NCBI GenBank assembly: GCA_963969395.1
Contig: OZ017797.1
Span: 2,046,001-2,110,000 of the forward strand
DNA: 64,000 nucleotides
Reading direction: 5' to 3'
Source of the DNA: Pseudoscleropodium purum
Lineage: Eukaryota; Streptophyta; Bryopsida; Hypnales; Brachytheciaceae
The notes below the pieces were generated by a model. It had not been told where the DNA came from. It ran no database searches and saw only the letters and a program-made list of their open reading frames with translations. Made by a program: the position numbers and the translations under genes. Shown piece by piece: positions 22,799-36,254 of this stretch (positions within the stretch are counted from its first letter, which is position 1; every line of letters starts with the position of its first letter).

Positions 22799-25200
22799 CT
22801 CTCGGATAGGACAAAGTAGGACAAATGCTTTAAAGTGATGACGCAGTTTGTGAATCAAGTGACTTCATGTAAAGGCAGGCGCTGTGAGACCCCAGAGTCT
22901 GGAAATGAATCAGGTTTGAATCAGCTTGAAATGTGATTAATCACATTAGTTCATTCAAGTATTATCACCTTTGAGGGTGCCTGACATTACCTTACAGAGT
23001 GGCTGGTTTAATTTGCCTTGTTCATATTTTTGAGAAAAATTAATTTTTTTTCATTTAAAATAAAACATGAGAAATGCAGAGAGTAGTTGAAATTTTATTT
23101 TATTTTGACAAATTATCAATTTGTTATGAATTTTTGGAGAGCAATTCAAATTTATTTTTTTGACAAGTTATCAATTTCTATTATGAATTTTTGAAGTGTC
23201 CTGCCCAATTGGCCCACACCAGTCTTTAAACTATTCCAAAATCACCACAAAGTGTACCCATAATGGTCACCTGACCACCTAAAGCAGTCTCAAAATTTCC
23301 TTATATGGTTACAATATTTTCTAAAATGGCTATGACATAAAGAAATAAAAAAGTTAGTTCTTGTCATGAATTTACACATATTAGAAAGGTAGAAGGTCCT
23401 AAAGTAATCACTAATAATTTCATCACATCACCCATGGCATTGATTTTGGCCACTAACCAACCTAATAAAGTTTTAATCTCATTTATCAACCCAAATTTGC
23501 CATGGATTGATGCAAGTCTATAATGGGTGTTTTTTTAGGTGTCTACATTGAGTAGTTTGCATGTCATGGGTTGGTTTACCTTATACAACAACTTCATATC
23601 TTAAACAAAAAGCACAAGTTATACAAGATATTGGTGCATCACATGTCATTCATGAAGAAGAAAATATAAGCATTTTTTATATTATTGGTATTCCTTCTAT
23701 GGCAAATGTTCTAGCTCCAACTTCACGACACTCTACATTATCACTAAATGAAACACTATTAATTGTGGTAAAAGATGGATAAATTGTACTAAAATTAGTT
23801 TGTTGAATTTAAGTTTCTATAATGCCCCAATGGAATGCTTTAGCATCCAAGGGGATTTGAGAATTTTATACATATTCACATTAACAACTTAGAAGATGCT
23901 ATAAGTATTTGCAAACTCAACTTCCAATCCTACTATTTTCTAATTTTGATATTGTACATTATATTTATCAAGATATCACTAAAGAAGTTGAGACACAAGC
24001 CAAACTTGAAATCATAGCAGACTTACCATCATTGCCTTTGGTTGATTTAGATTCTTTATATCTATCAAGATTAGAATCTATATATGACCTTTCATTTTGT
24101 AGTCAACTTCCAAGTCTTAAAGACATTAATTCAACAATTGTACCATTTGTAGCCAAAAGACACTTCACATTTTGAAAAATAGACTAAATTGTTTTCATAT
24201 TTATTGCATCATCAAAATGAAAAGAAACATATCAAACCAAACAATTGTACTATGGTTGATTGGGAAAAGCTTGCAATATGATGGAAATATTATTGTCAAG
24301 TAGAAAATTGTCTTGGAAATTCTAATTTTCTTATTTGAGATTAATTTTAGTTTGAAACAAAAGAAGAAAGATGACAAAAGAGGAAAACAAAAAATGTAGT
24401 AGATATTATATACACTCATGTTAGAATTTATGTTTATTTTATTTAACATATAGATTTATCATACATGTAAAATTATGATCATTTAGAAAACTTATTTATC
24501 ATATTAATGCTTTTTACAAAGCATTGATTTTCATTCATACATGTTTTTATTTGAACACATGTTTTCTTTTGTACAAATAAAATGACAACATTACTTTGCA
24601 ATCATTTTATATACCCTTCATTTCATTATATGATTTCATTTATTTTTACTTCAATTTAGATAATTTCATTCATTGTATAGAATTTATAATCAGTTTATCA
24701 TTATTGATTTTTTTCCCTTCAATGATGCTAAAGGATTTAATATTTTATTTTAATTTTCAAATATCCAAATTAATAATAATAAGAAAGAAAAACATTTACC
24801 ATTGAATTAAAAACATTTTTCAAGGCCTCCTATGGTATGAAGAAAATGACTGGTTAGTGCACAACTAGAGATATCCCAAAATTTTATACAAAACAAACTA
24901 GAACAAATGTTACCATTGTATATTTACTTTTATTTTTATTCAACTTTTACTTTGTATACATAAGAAAATAAAGGGTGCTATGCCTCTATACTCTTGATCT
25001 TTGTACTCTAAGAATGAATTAGGAGATTAAACACTCTTCTTTAAGGTATCAATGTTCAAATTTTGTTTCTAATTGATTTAAAAGCTCAATTCTTCGTCTT
25101 CTTCTTTACTCTCTTTTTTCCCTTTTTTTTCCTTTTTTCCTCTTCCCCTCCTTTCTCCTTTTTTCCCTCCCCCTCCCCCTCTTTTTACCTTTTTATCTTA
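22799..25200. other. AT-rich intergenic with doubtful coding remnants
   Basis: Two open frames in the same + frame (23561-23782 and 23909-24175), separated by several stops, are longer than most in this AT-rich stretch and could be a decayed gene. I do not recognise the protein. Nothing else was identified. Confidence 0.3.
25096..25200. repeat. Polypyrimidine tract
   Basis: About 100 bp is almost entirely C and T on the + strand, with several CCCCTC runs. It precedes the repeat block upstream of the CGEP gene. Confidence 0.8.
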
Positions 25201-25308
25201 GAGTAGGCCCCGGCCGCCCCCTCTGAGGGGTTTTCCCTCCAAGAAACTGACAGTTTTCCCTACAAGGAATTGCTATGCGTTATTCGTCACGGCGGTATTC
25301 GTCACGGT

Positions 25309-26620
25309 ACATCTACGAATCCACCGTAACTTCAACGTCAGACGATGATTTAATTGAGCTGTTGATGACGAAATCTACGTTTCTTTTACTCAATCTATGA
25401 AGCCCTCGGCAGGTGCCCGACGTCTCGAAACCAGTGAGCTGTTCCTTCCAGTCTCCGAATTCCGAGTCAGATCAACATCAGGGTATGATTGAATTGCACT
25501 GCTTTCTATGAAATCTACGCTTTTGGAGCTCAATCTACCTCTCCAGGAGCTGGTGGCGTCTGCGCGTTTCCATGAGCTTCCTGGACGGAAGCCTCGAGGA
25601 TAAAACAAAGTGACTCACTACGCAAAGTCTGCGCGACGCATGTCCATTGTTTTGTAGCGAGCTGAAAAGGGGCGGCTGACATGTCGCACAGGCAAGCGCA
25701 ATGCAACAGACTGGATGTCCTGCAGCTCCAGCTCCCCAATGGAAACATACCTGCACGGACGGACGAATACGTTAACACGGAACGACAATTCTGGTCTTAC
25801 TTCGAAATGGGGCATTCCATCACGCCTCTTGTTGCAGTCTCTTCCTCCGGATCTACCCCGCCCAAATCCAAGTCAGAAATTCTTCAGTTCAGATTGGAAT
25901 TCAGCGAGAAATTGCTCTTCAAGTTTGGCTATGATCCAATTCTCTCGAGAGCTTCGTCAATGTAATCGTAGGATTCTTGAGTGGCCTAATGGATGAAACT
26001 AATGACAGGATTTGGTTTATAACCACAAGGCACATGTGCATGTTGAGAAGAATTTGTCTGTCTCCAGTGGATGCGAGTTGAAGAAGTGTTGATCGATGAC
26101 GACTTGATCCTTGACTTATGATGAATTGGCTAGCAACAATGTTTTTTGGTGCTCCATGAATGCTGGTTAATTTGAATTATGAAATTTCCTTAATGGTGGC
26201 GTGCAGATGATGATCTGAGGGTTCAAAACTTTCGGTGAGGGGATTAATACAATCTCAAGTTTCGGTGGAGCTGCTGCCGGCATGGCATCGTTTCCCATCT
26301 GTTCACTTCATGCATAACTTAAGAAGCACTGCACAGTGATTCAAGAGAAACACTCCAAAAATGCACCGGGGATCAGTATGGACTCTATTTCACATACAAA
26401 TATTCCACTTACAACTCTGGAATTACAAGAAGAAATACACTGAAATCGAAGAAGTAGCTTGGGGTTCTTGCGTAATCGAATGGCACTATCCTTAGCCACT
26501 ACACTTGAACATGTTGGCGAAGGTGTACGCAGTTGCATTCTACAACTATTGCGTGGAAAAGGAGAATTGCTTGTCATCTGGGACAAGAACAGGTTGTTGA
26601 AACCCTAAACCCTAAACCCT
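25309..26620 (+). repeat. Repeat block upstream of CGEP, copy 2; probable promoter region
   Basis: This block aligns with 18629-19625 plus 20296-20364 and, in part, inverted with 13250-13620. Near its start it holds two related units of about 150 bp, each with AAATCTACGYTT and CTCAATCTA. It ends 370 bp before the CGEP start codon with three consecutive AAACCCT units, and so covers the likely promoter. The coding-looking frames within it are not conserved between copies. Confidence 0.65.
26600..26620 (+). promoter_or_regulatory. Telo-box (three AAACCCT units) upstream of CGEP
   Basis: Three perfect tandem AAACCCT units lie about 370 bp before the CGEP start codon. Telo-boxes of this form are common in plant promoters of housekeeping and translation genes. 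The paralogous block has a shorter version at 20352-20364. Confidence 0.55.
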
Positions 26621-26988
26621 CGACGAATGCAACATAACACTCTAGCGAAACCTACGCCAGACTAAATGGGTGACGTGGTTCATCCACGTAAACTAGATCA
26701 GTATCTGGAGTGGAGACTTTTCACACGATTCTTATTAGTTTCTTCCTTTCGTGCAGGTGGAGAAGTCGTGTTGTTGTTCCACCAATGTAAACTGATAGCT
26801 TGTGCGAGGCGGGCCTTAGAAATTCTAGGAAGCGATAATAAGCTCAAGATTGCAATCCATAGGTAGAATTTTGCAAGGTGCAAACAATTGTTTCGTTCAG
26901 TGATCAAGCTGACGCCGCTGGTAATAAGATCCTCTTGTAGAGAAGAAGAAACCGAATTTCGGGGTGCTGGGGAGGAGGTAGGGTGGCG

Positions 26989-29900
26989 ATGTATGCCGCC
27001 ACGAGTAAGCTCGGCTCCTCCTCGGGATGCTTGTTGAGTACGTTTTCCTCGTATCGCAAATGGGTGCACCATTTCGCAGCTAGGCTGCCGTTGCAGCACC
27101 AGCTTCACCAAAGCTTCAAGCCCAATTTGCTTGTGAGTGTGCCCCGGCACTCCTCTGTGAGTTTGCAGGGTAGTAATCCCTTTCCATGGCTTGGAATTGC
27201 GCCGGCGCAACTGACTGCCAGGAGACGCTTGGTGGTGGCGCTGAGTGATGACAAAGGGAACGGCGCCACACACTCTGATGGTATCACTCATTCCTGTCTG
27301 CTGCATGAATTTGAAGCCGTGGTGAAAGTATTCATTTGCAATGTGGATTTTCTAGGGCATTCTTTTGGGGCATATTGAAAAGGAAGTTGAACATTCGGTC
27401 TTGTTTTGGTGTCGTAGCAGTGTCGGGGTATCAACTTCCTCCAAAAGAAATCAGGGAGATAGTGGACGCACCGCCGGTACCGGCTCTCTCATTCTCCCCA
27501 CAGCGAGATGAGATTCTGTTCTTGCAGCGACGCTCGCTGCCTCCTGTATCGGACTTTGCGAAGCCGGAGCTCAAGCTTGCTGGCTTGCGGATTGACCCTG
27601 ATTATAATGCGGGGAGCAGGATGTAAGCGTCATTTTTCTCTCTGTGCCCCAACTTGGGCAGCTCACGCTCACTAGCCTTTGGAGTGTCGAAGTTGTAATG
27701 TTAAGTTCGTTGCGAAGTGGTTGTTGGTCCTGCAACACTGTTTTATGTTATTCGTTGTTGACCATTTTTTTTCCTGGACTGAGAAGGCAGTGAGCTCAAG
27801 GGGTGGATGGCTTTGGAATGCTTGGTGCAATGGAGTGTTGGGGAGTGACTGACAAGTGCAGCGTGTGCGGATGCGATAAAGCTTGTGTTCAGGTCCTTCT
27901 ACACAGGAATCAGTATCCGCAAGTTGCTGGACGAGGGAATTTTAGGCCCTGAGCGGTCTGTTACCGGTCTTCCCGACGATGCCAAAATCAACTTCGTCAG
28001 CTGGTAAGTTTTCCACTACAGTGTGATATTGTTCTTTGCCATCAAAGTTGTCAAGTCTCAATATGGTGGACTCTGATGCGTTTGATTTCAATATGAATCA
28101 TGCATTTCATTTTGAAGTAAATCCAAGTCTAGTAATTGTGCTGGGGATTTGTTTTGGTTTATGTATTTTCTTATCGGTTTTGCTGTTTTCTAAGGTCGCC
28201 AGACGGTCAGCATTTAGCATTCTGTGTCCGTGGCGTTGAGCAGGTACATCCTTCCCCTGTTGGGTTTTCTATTCTGCATTTTATTCATACATTAGTTGTA
28301 TCACGGGACCTGGGTGCTAGGAGTATTTGACTTTTGCTGTTAAAGACTCGGAAAATGAATTCGGATCAGCTATGTGTGGGTCGTGTGTGCTGGATTTAAG
28401 GAGCTCCTAAACTTTACCCTACGTGCGTTACCAAGGTTTTCTGTTTAGCAATAACATTGCTCACATTGTTTTTTGCTTGATCTTTGACAAGGGGTGTATG
28501 AAATTTCTGCTTCTACTAAAGCCTGCTTGATTGGGCACAGGAGGATGGCATTCCCTCATTACTGAATCTATGGATTGCTGACGTTAAGACGGGACAATCC
28601 CGGAGGCTTATTGGACCTCCGGAACTTCGTCTTAATACTATCTTTGATTCGTGAGTACCGTCTTTTTTAATATTATCTTAGCGAGTGGATAGAAAATTGT
28701 GTATGCTTTTCTTGTATGGGACATGGAAGACTTGATTGCTGGTTCAGAGTAGTTCATTCAGTGTCCAAGACAAACTACTTTGAAGGTATACTTTTTTACG
28801 ATTACAAACTAAAAACAATTGGTTTGTTTTTCACGTTTTGCAGGTATTCTTGGGTTGACGATGAGACGTTAGTAGTAAGCACTATTCCTGTCTCGCGTGG
28901 AGCACCTCCGAAGAAACCTCTGACCCCAGCTGGCCCGAAAATCCAGTCCAATGAGCAGAAACTTGTTGTCCAGAATCGTACATACCAAGATCTTCTAAAA
29001 GACAAACATGATGAAGACCTCTTTGATTACTATACCACTGCGCAGCTAGTGTTAGTAAGTTTAGATGGGAAATGCCAGCCTGTAGGACAACCTGCCATTT
29101 ACACTTCTGTTGAAGCATCACCTGACTGCAAATTTCTTCTCGTGGAATACCTCCACAGACCATATTCCTTTATTGTACCTTGCGGTCGTTTTCCTCTAAA
29201 AGTTGAGGTGTGGCGGAAGAATGGCGAATTCGTGAAGGAGATTTGTGATCTACCTCTTGCTGAAGACATACCCATAGCTTCCAACAGTGCACGAAAGGGT
29301 CGCCGAGGCATCAATTGGCGTTCGGATAAACCTTCATCCTTATACTGGTGCGGACTAATCTTCTTTTATCGTTACGCTGTTTTCCAGGAGATATTTCTGT
29401 TTCATGAGTTCTGTACAGGATTAATGTTGACTAAGTTTTGATGTGTGTAGTTTCTTTAGAAGCATTTATGGAGTATGTTAATGACTCTTAAAAAAAGATA
29501 GTGTAGTGAGTTGAAGCAAGTACACATATGCCATTCTTCTTTTGACGATGTTCTTTCATTTCTGCTCATATCAGAATCTATTATTTTTAAATAAGAAGGG
29601 ATTTAATATTCTATTGATCAATGCGGATGTTCTAATGTTTCTCTCTGATCCTTACATCTGTGATAAAAAAACCAGGGTAGAAGCACAAGACGGAGGCGAC
29701 CCTAAGGTTGATGCCACTCCCCGTGATATTGTATACACGGAGCTTGCTGAAACCGTGGCCAACTCTGAGCCACAAATTATAGCTCAAACAGATCTTCGAT
29801 ATGGGTACTTTATTTTCCATTTTTTAATTAACTATAACGGTTCCAGTAGTATCCTGCTTGACATTCTAGTTGTAATCTTGAATGACCTCATTCTTACTGT

Positions 29901-32563
29901 TTGCAAATCTCGAGCATTTGATTTTTATCTCCAAGTTATAGGTTTGTTGGAGCAGTAAGATATGTCGAAATCTTTGTATATTGGATTTAATACATCCATG
30001 ATTTCGTCGTGAGCAGGGGTATAGTATGGGGCGATGAATCCTTGGCTTTAGTTTATGAGTCATGGTACAAGACTCGTCGAATTCGGACCTACATTATGGC
30101 ACCAGGTGACAGAGAGGTGGAGCCTCGCATCCTATTTGATCGCTCATCCGAAGATGTGTATTCTGACCCCGGATCTCCAATGATGCGCCGAACAGCCCTC
30201 GGAACTTACGTTTTAGCACAACTCAAAAATAGCGAAGGAAAGAGATGTTTGTTGCTAAATGGCAGTGGAGCCTCACCTGATGGCTACGTTCCATTTTTGG
30301 ACATTTTCGATACGTAAGCCGTCTCATTACCTACTTGCTATACTTGGCTAGACCTCTGAGCTCGTGTGTCAGATATTTAAGACGTTTCAGCTCATTTCAA
30401 ACTTTGATTGTGGGCGTCTACAATGTTAATGCATGCTAAGGAAGAGATGCCTGAAGTGCTTCCTTGCAGGGAGACCAGCAAGAAAGAAAGGATATGGGAA
30501 AGTGACAAGGACAAATATTTTGAAGATGTTGCCGCACTAATGTCAGATCAAGTGGACGCCGACTTATCTATCGATAATCTCAAACTTCTTATATCCAAGG
30601 AGTCACAAGAGGAACCCCCTCAATATTATTTGCGGACTTGGCCTGGACAAACAGTAACGCAAGTTACTAATTTCCCTCACCCTTACCCCCAGTTAAGAAG
30701 TCTCAAAAAAGAAATAATCAAGTACGAAAGGAACGATGGCGTCCAACTTATGGCAACTCTATATCTACCACCCGACTATGACCCTTCGAGGGACGGCCCT
30801 TTACCTATGCTTATGTGGGCTTATCCTCGGGAATTTATTAGCAAAGATAATGCTGGGCAGATGCGGGGATCTCCAAACACATTCGCTGGCATTGGATCTA
30901 CTTCTGCTTTGTTGTGGTTGGCCAGAGGGTAAGTGGCTACCTGATACTGTAGTAGGAAAGTTCAGTGCACTGTACTTGATGTCAATCCCTAGAAGAACTC
31001 TCAACTACAGTTCCAAAAATTTCATTTTTTGTATAATGCTGTTATCTGCCTACAGCGATGGCCAATGTTTTCGTCTTATTCAATGGACTCATCAAAATTG
31101 TGCCTTAGTCTATCGATGCCAGCAAGTGCGATTTGGTCACAAGTTCTGTTACTTCAATTTCTCTTGAATAACATTCTTTGATGTATCAATTTCTCAGGTT
31201 TGCTATTCTAGATGGACCCACCATGCCGATAATTGGAGAAGGTGAAGAGGAAGCCAATGACCGGTATAACAAACTTTTCTAATTGCCTGGACTTCATCCT
31301 TTCGGATCTGAGTTTATGTGCACCTTTCCTGTAGAAATTTGCTGTGTATTGTATTTTGTTTCAAAACCAGGTTTCGGATTTGCTACACAGCAATCCATAA
31401 ATGAGTTCTGCTACGTTGCTTTCCTTCCAGGTACGTGGAGCAACTTGTTGCCAGTGCACAGGCAGCCGTCGATGAAGTTGTCAGACGTGGGGTACGTCTT
31501 TCTTCTTCTGTCTGGGTTTTCCCTCTATCTTAGTAGAGTGGCTGCTGTATTTACTTCAAGTACTGGGGAACACTGGTGAAGTTGCGGGGAACTGATCAGG
31601 ATCCTTAAAAATGTCGGATATTCAAGTTTCAGGAATCCAAGTTTTATGAGAACGATTTTCTTATTGTTGATTGTGGGATTTGCAGGTGGCTGATCCAAAG
31701 AAGATAGCTGTAGGCGGACACTCGTATGGGGCGTTCATGACAGCCAACTTACTCATACACGCACCGCATTTGTTCTGTTGTGGTATTAGTCGGTCTGGTG
31801 CCTACAATCGGACACTTACTCCCTTCGGTTTCCAGGTACTACTTGAGTAGTTTAGATTCTTTGAGTTGTATTCGTTGGAATTCTCCTTTTCACTTTTCTA
31901 TTTAAGTTTTAGCTCGCCTGATGACTTGTGCCGTGCCATTCAAATGCGATTACACCCACGGAGCAATTTCACAAGTCATTATCGGGTAAGTTTTCTTTTT
32001 CTGTTTTCTTTATGAATACTCTTGTACTACTCAATAATCTATCGGTGTTGTGTAACGTGAAGTCGGAGGAGAGAACGCTGTGGGAGGCTCAAAAGACTTA
32101 CATTGAGATGAGTCCATTCATGCTGGCGGATAAAGTAAAGAAACCGATTTTGCTGATCCACGGTGAAGAGGACAATAACGCTGGAACTCTTACTTTGCAG
32201 GTGAACTTGATTAATCTTTAACCTTTTTCTTACATTCTATTTTTGCAGTGAGACAGGGCACTTTCGATACTAGCATACAATAACCTCTAGGAGCTTTGCC
32301 TCTGATTTCTATGTTTAAAATTTGTTGATCATTGTGCGCAGTCGGAGCGATTCTATGCTGCTCTCAAAGGAAACGGGGCACTTTGTCGTCTGGTGCTTCT
32401 CCCTCTTGAAAGCCACGGCTACTCTGGGCGTGAGAGTGTGATGCATTGCCTGTGGGAGATGGATCGATGGTTGCAGAAATTCTGTGTCAGTGCCGGTGAT
32501 GGCGAGCTTCCTGGTCAGCACTTGAATGGGGATTTGATCAGCGCAGCGAAACAGGCACAGTAA
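26989..32563 (+). CDS. CGEP: Chloroplast glutamyl endopeptidase (CGEP), prolyl-oligopeptidase family S9
   Basis: Fourteen exons: 26989-27280, 27421-27622, 27893-28003, 28195-28243, 28541-28650, 28844-29347, 29676-29804, 30017-30313, 30470-30928, 31198-31263, 31431-31491, 31686-31835, 32063-32200 and 32342-32563. All introns are GT..AG in consistent phase, giving 929 residues (about 960 in Arabidopsis). CGEP is a stromal serine peptidase that cleaves after Glu and takes part in chloroplast protein turnover. The N-terminal 90 or so residues are Ser/Arg-rich and read as a transit peptide. The mature part starts near GYQLPPKEIREIVDAPPVPA. A propeller-like region includes FDYYTTAQLVLVSLDG and RPYSFIVPCGRFP. 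The catalytic triad is visible: Ser773 in GGHSYGAF, Asp847 in HGEEDNN, His881 in ESHGYS. The start is the ATG at 26989. No breaks are seen, so the gene should be functional. Confidence 0.95.
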
Positions 32564-33340
32564 TGTTATGTCGTTGCCCTTAGTTTGGTATCTGCTATAA
32601 TACCATCATTTGTCATAGATCGAAAGAGATAGGATAATGTGCAAATATTGTTCCCCCATTCTTTTTAGATATTTATCATGTTTGCTTCATCCTTATCATG
32701 TTCAGAGGGTATCACGGCACCATCTTGTGGTGTTGCTGAATTCTTGTAAGTTAGACAGGACTTCAACTAGGAGCACTCCAAGAGAGAGTTCTTTCCCCGC
32801 TCTTATTTATTTCTGGGCTGCTTGTCGGGTACTGCAGTCATAATACGAATGCAATGACTGATGTATAATCTGTTGAAAATTGTATTCGGAAATCAATAAC
32901 TCAGATTCTGGAATTAACATTCATTTGTAAAGGACTAGTCTCCAAATCGAGGACGGTTCCGAGTGTCTTCGAGCATATGTTTCTTGCACGAGACACAGGA
33001 ATTCGTTGATCACTGGGAATCTGGGATCAAAGAGGTCAGACTGTGCTCCTATTAGAGTGTACATACTTTCAATCTCTGGCCTTTATCCTCTCAAACTTCC
33101 AATGTCTCGTCACTTCAATGTTTCATCATTTCTTTTTGTTTTGTCGAGCCTTTAAACAAAATCGTTAGAGAACCGCTTTGTTGACTTGAAAGGTGGAGGT
33201 AGTCACGTGCTGATCACTCAATGAGGAAATGCAGGGGGCAAGGTTCGTGTCCAACTGCGGCACTCTTGTCTGTTTGGAAGTGCTGTACCGGTCTTCGAAA
33301 GCAGAGTGTGGCGTCATGAGTCTGTTGACGTGAACGTCCT
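32564..33340. other. 3' flank of CGEP
   Basis: The first few hundred bases probably hold the CGEP 3' untranslated region. No gene was recognised in the rest. Confidence 0.45.
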
Positions 33341-33456
33341 GACGTCAAATTCATTGTTGTGAGTATGATAGTCAATGTGCCAGTAAAGGATGCGGCATTC
33401 TGGCGTCAAATCCAGTGTTGTGAGTATGATAGTCAATGTGCCAATAAAGGATGCGG
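33341..33456. repeat. Two-copy tandem repeat, 61-bp unit
   Basis: Units start at about 33342 and 33403. Both contain TGTTGTGAGTATGATAGTCA and then AAAGGATGCGGC. They are highly similar and therefore relatively recent. Confidence 0.85.
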
Positions 33457-36250
33457 CCCCCCTCATGATCAAGTAAGGTGGGTACTCCCCAAACCGCCAC
33501 TTTTTGCTACTGAGCCTCTTTGCTATTCTCAAACTGGTCAGATTTTCATAGGTTCCAACACACCAAAGAATGTGGCATTTGGATACTATATGCAAAAGTT
33601 ATTAAGGAACAAAGTTTGGTTCTAAAAGCGTTTCTTCCACATACTGACTTTGGAGATGTACACTTAGTGTAGATGGCTGTTTAAGGTCAGTGGCACATTT
33701 GGGTGTACCTACCTCACCAAAATCAAAATAGGCGCATTCTTTGTTTCCACACTGAAATCATCCATCGACCACTTTTCACCCTCGGCGTCCTTAACCCTGT
33801 AAGGACAAGCTTGTCTCCGAGCCCTTAGTTGTGATCTCCCAGATTGGTGTCTCAGAGGAGCTGGTGAATCCTGTAATCACCGAGGTCTGAGGCAATGTAG
33901 TTCAGCAAGTTCAGTAGGCGTGTGCACAAGCTAGTTTGGTCCAAAAATATTGGAGCCATTCTAATCTAGTGTTACTAGTGTAGCCCTGTGCTGCTGGCCT
34001 AGTTTTCATCATGATTTAGACATGCTTTTGTTTTTCAATTTATTTTTAGGATTTAAGCCAAAAGCAAAAGATCCAAAAATAACTCAAAAATCCATGACTT
34101 CCACACCACACATCTAAATGTCACAAAATAAAGTACATGCACCAACCCTTGCAAAGAGCTTGCTAAGGGTATCATGAATTTGACCAAGGATGTTGACAAT
34201 TCTAGAGATCTCACCATAACAAATGTTTAAGCAATACAAAACAAAATAAACAACCTATCAATATATAGATCATTTTGGGATACATTTATCCCAAAGCCAT
34301 TGTGAGTTACTAAGTGTTGTTGATAAAAAAATATCTTGAAATAAGAAGATCTAGAGCATTAACCTATAAATGATGCATCAACCATTTTTTAGTTGATGAA
34401 TGATAGAGAATCTTGTTGTGTAGGACAAAAGTGCAACTATTCATCTTCCAAAACTTGTGGGAAAAAGGGAAGGTCTTCTACAATAGCTTGATTTCCAATG
34501 AGTGCTTTTGCATTTTTTTAATCCAAAAATGTACACAATATCAGAACAAATGATTTCTATGAAGACTGGTCTAGTGTTCAAGGGTTAAGAAGGCTAAGTT
34601 TACATCTCGATAATTGTGTACAATTACAGGTCCTTTGACAAAAATATTGGATGATAATGAATGTTTTTCTATCCTCTAGGCCATTCAAAAATCATGCATT
34701 GACCAATTTTCAACCTCTATAATGTTGTGAGGTTTAAAAGGATGAAGCCAAGCACCCTTGTCTAATTTTTTTTATTTAATTTTTCAAAATGCAAGAATTC
34801 AAATAATGGTATCAATTCAAGTTGTTACCAAAAGAAATGGGATAATTTGCACCTATATTATTAACCAAATCCACATCTATTTTTGTATGCATATTTGTCA
34901 ATATATATACAAGTACTTATATCCCTATGTTTCTAATACTTGTGTGTATATATTTGTATGTGCATTGTATTTGCAGTATATATGACAAATTTGTCTAATA
35001 AGGTCCCATGCCGCATTTAATTACTTTTGGACTTTTGAAGTCTAGAATTAATAATAGTGACCATGAGGAAAAAAAAATGTTCATAAACAATAATCCAAAA
35101 CATTGGGAGATCAATACAAAACATTCAGAGATTTATACAAACATCAAGAGATCTATACAATCATTGAGAGATCTCCAGATGTTTTTTTTAGAAAATTTGT
35201 TGATGTATAATCCATAATTCATTGAATAATTCCAAAGTAGTTAAATGTGGCATTCCCTCATTTTCATTCTCTCCTAGCTAGCCCTTAGCTTTTGAGCAGC
35301 TAGTAGCTAATGTATTTGAAGGGATACTGAATATACTTGATGATTGATTTCTTTCACATATTAACACAAACCATATTCAAGTGTGAATAGAATTCAAATT
35401 GTAAAACAAAAGTTGTATTATACAACACATTAGATAATACATTAGATAATGTAGTAAAAAATTCAATGTAGTAAAGCAATTGTTTGTAACTAAATGGATT
35501 TGAAAAGTGACCATTGTTGAATTTTGTAATTGTTTTGGACATCATTCAAAAATGATTCTACAACCAAAATTTCAAACCACTACCTTCATAGTATTTTTTT
35601 CCATATTGATACATCCAACTAAAAGTCATTAGTGTAATCTTCAAAATTAGACATTTACACTATGTATCAAAAAATAAACATTAGAAATGAAAATATAGAA
35701 ATGTTGATTAGAAGATTTTTGATAGAATTAAGGTATAGAAAATCATCTAAGACAACCCTAAAATAATGATTTTTTATTCAAGATCATAGTTTTTCTATAT
35801 ACAACTATACTTTAATATCAAAGTTGGATTAGAGTGAAGTATGTAGCAACTCCGGAGTAGTGAATTTCAATGACTTCAATTACTACAATCACTACAACCA
35901 TTTCTATCAAAATCATATTTGTTAAATTATTCGACACTTTGCATGAATTTGAGATTGTAAGGACTTTGAAATGATCATCTTAAGCTATTCCTTTTAGAAC
36001 CTATATTTAGCCTATATGATTACATATAGCTTACATGTCCTTATGTGTGTATGAAGTTTACATGTTATAAATACACATAACCTATAATACTTCATAAATT
36101 CTATATTTAGAATAAATTGAGCACATTTTAGTTTTGGATGACAATTTTGAGATTTAAAAAAGTCTCAAATTAATGTTTATTTTGAATTTCAAGATGTATT
36201 ACTCAATATATGATAGCTATGTACTAATTTGAGTTTGAAAAAGTGTCATA
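33457..36250. other. AT-rich intergenic, no gene recognised
   Basis: A fragment at 33545-33615 matches the minisatellite unit of SPAG6 intron 6 (GGATACTATATGCAAAAGTT). Otherwise only short AT-driven open frames are seen. Confidence 0.45.
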
Positions 36251-36254
36251 TTAA

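Noticed and set aside
23561..24175. Possible decayed gene in one + frame
   Set aside because: Several stops separate the two pieces and no family was recognised. It is listed only as a doubtful remnant.
26698..27306. 202-codon minus-strand open frame over the CGEP first exon
   Set aside because: It is antisense to the CGEP transit-peptide exon, has no recognisable family, and the + strand gene is fully supported by splice sites and homology.
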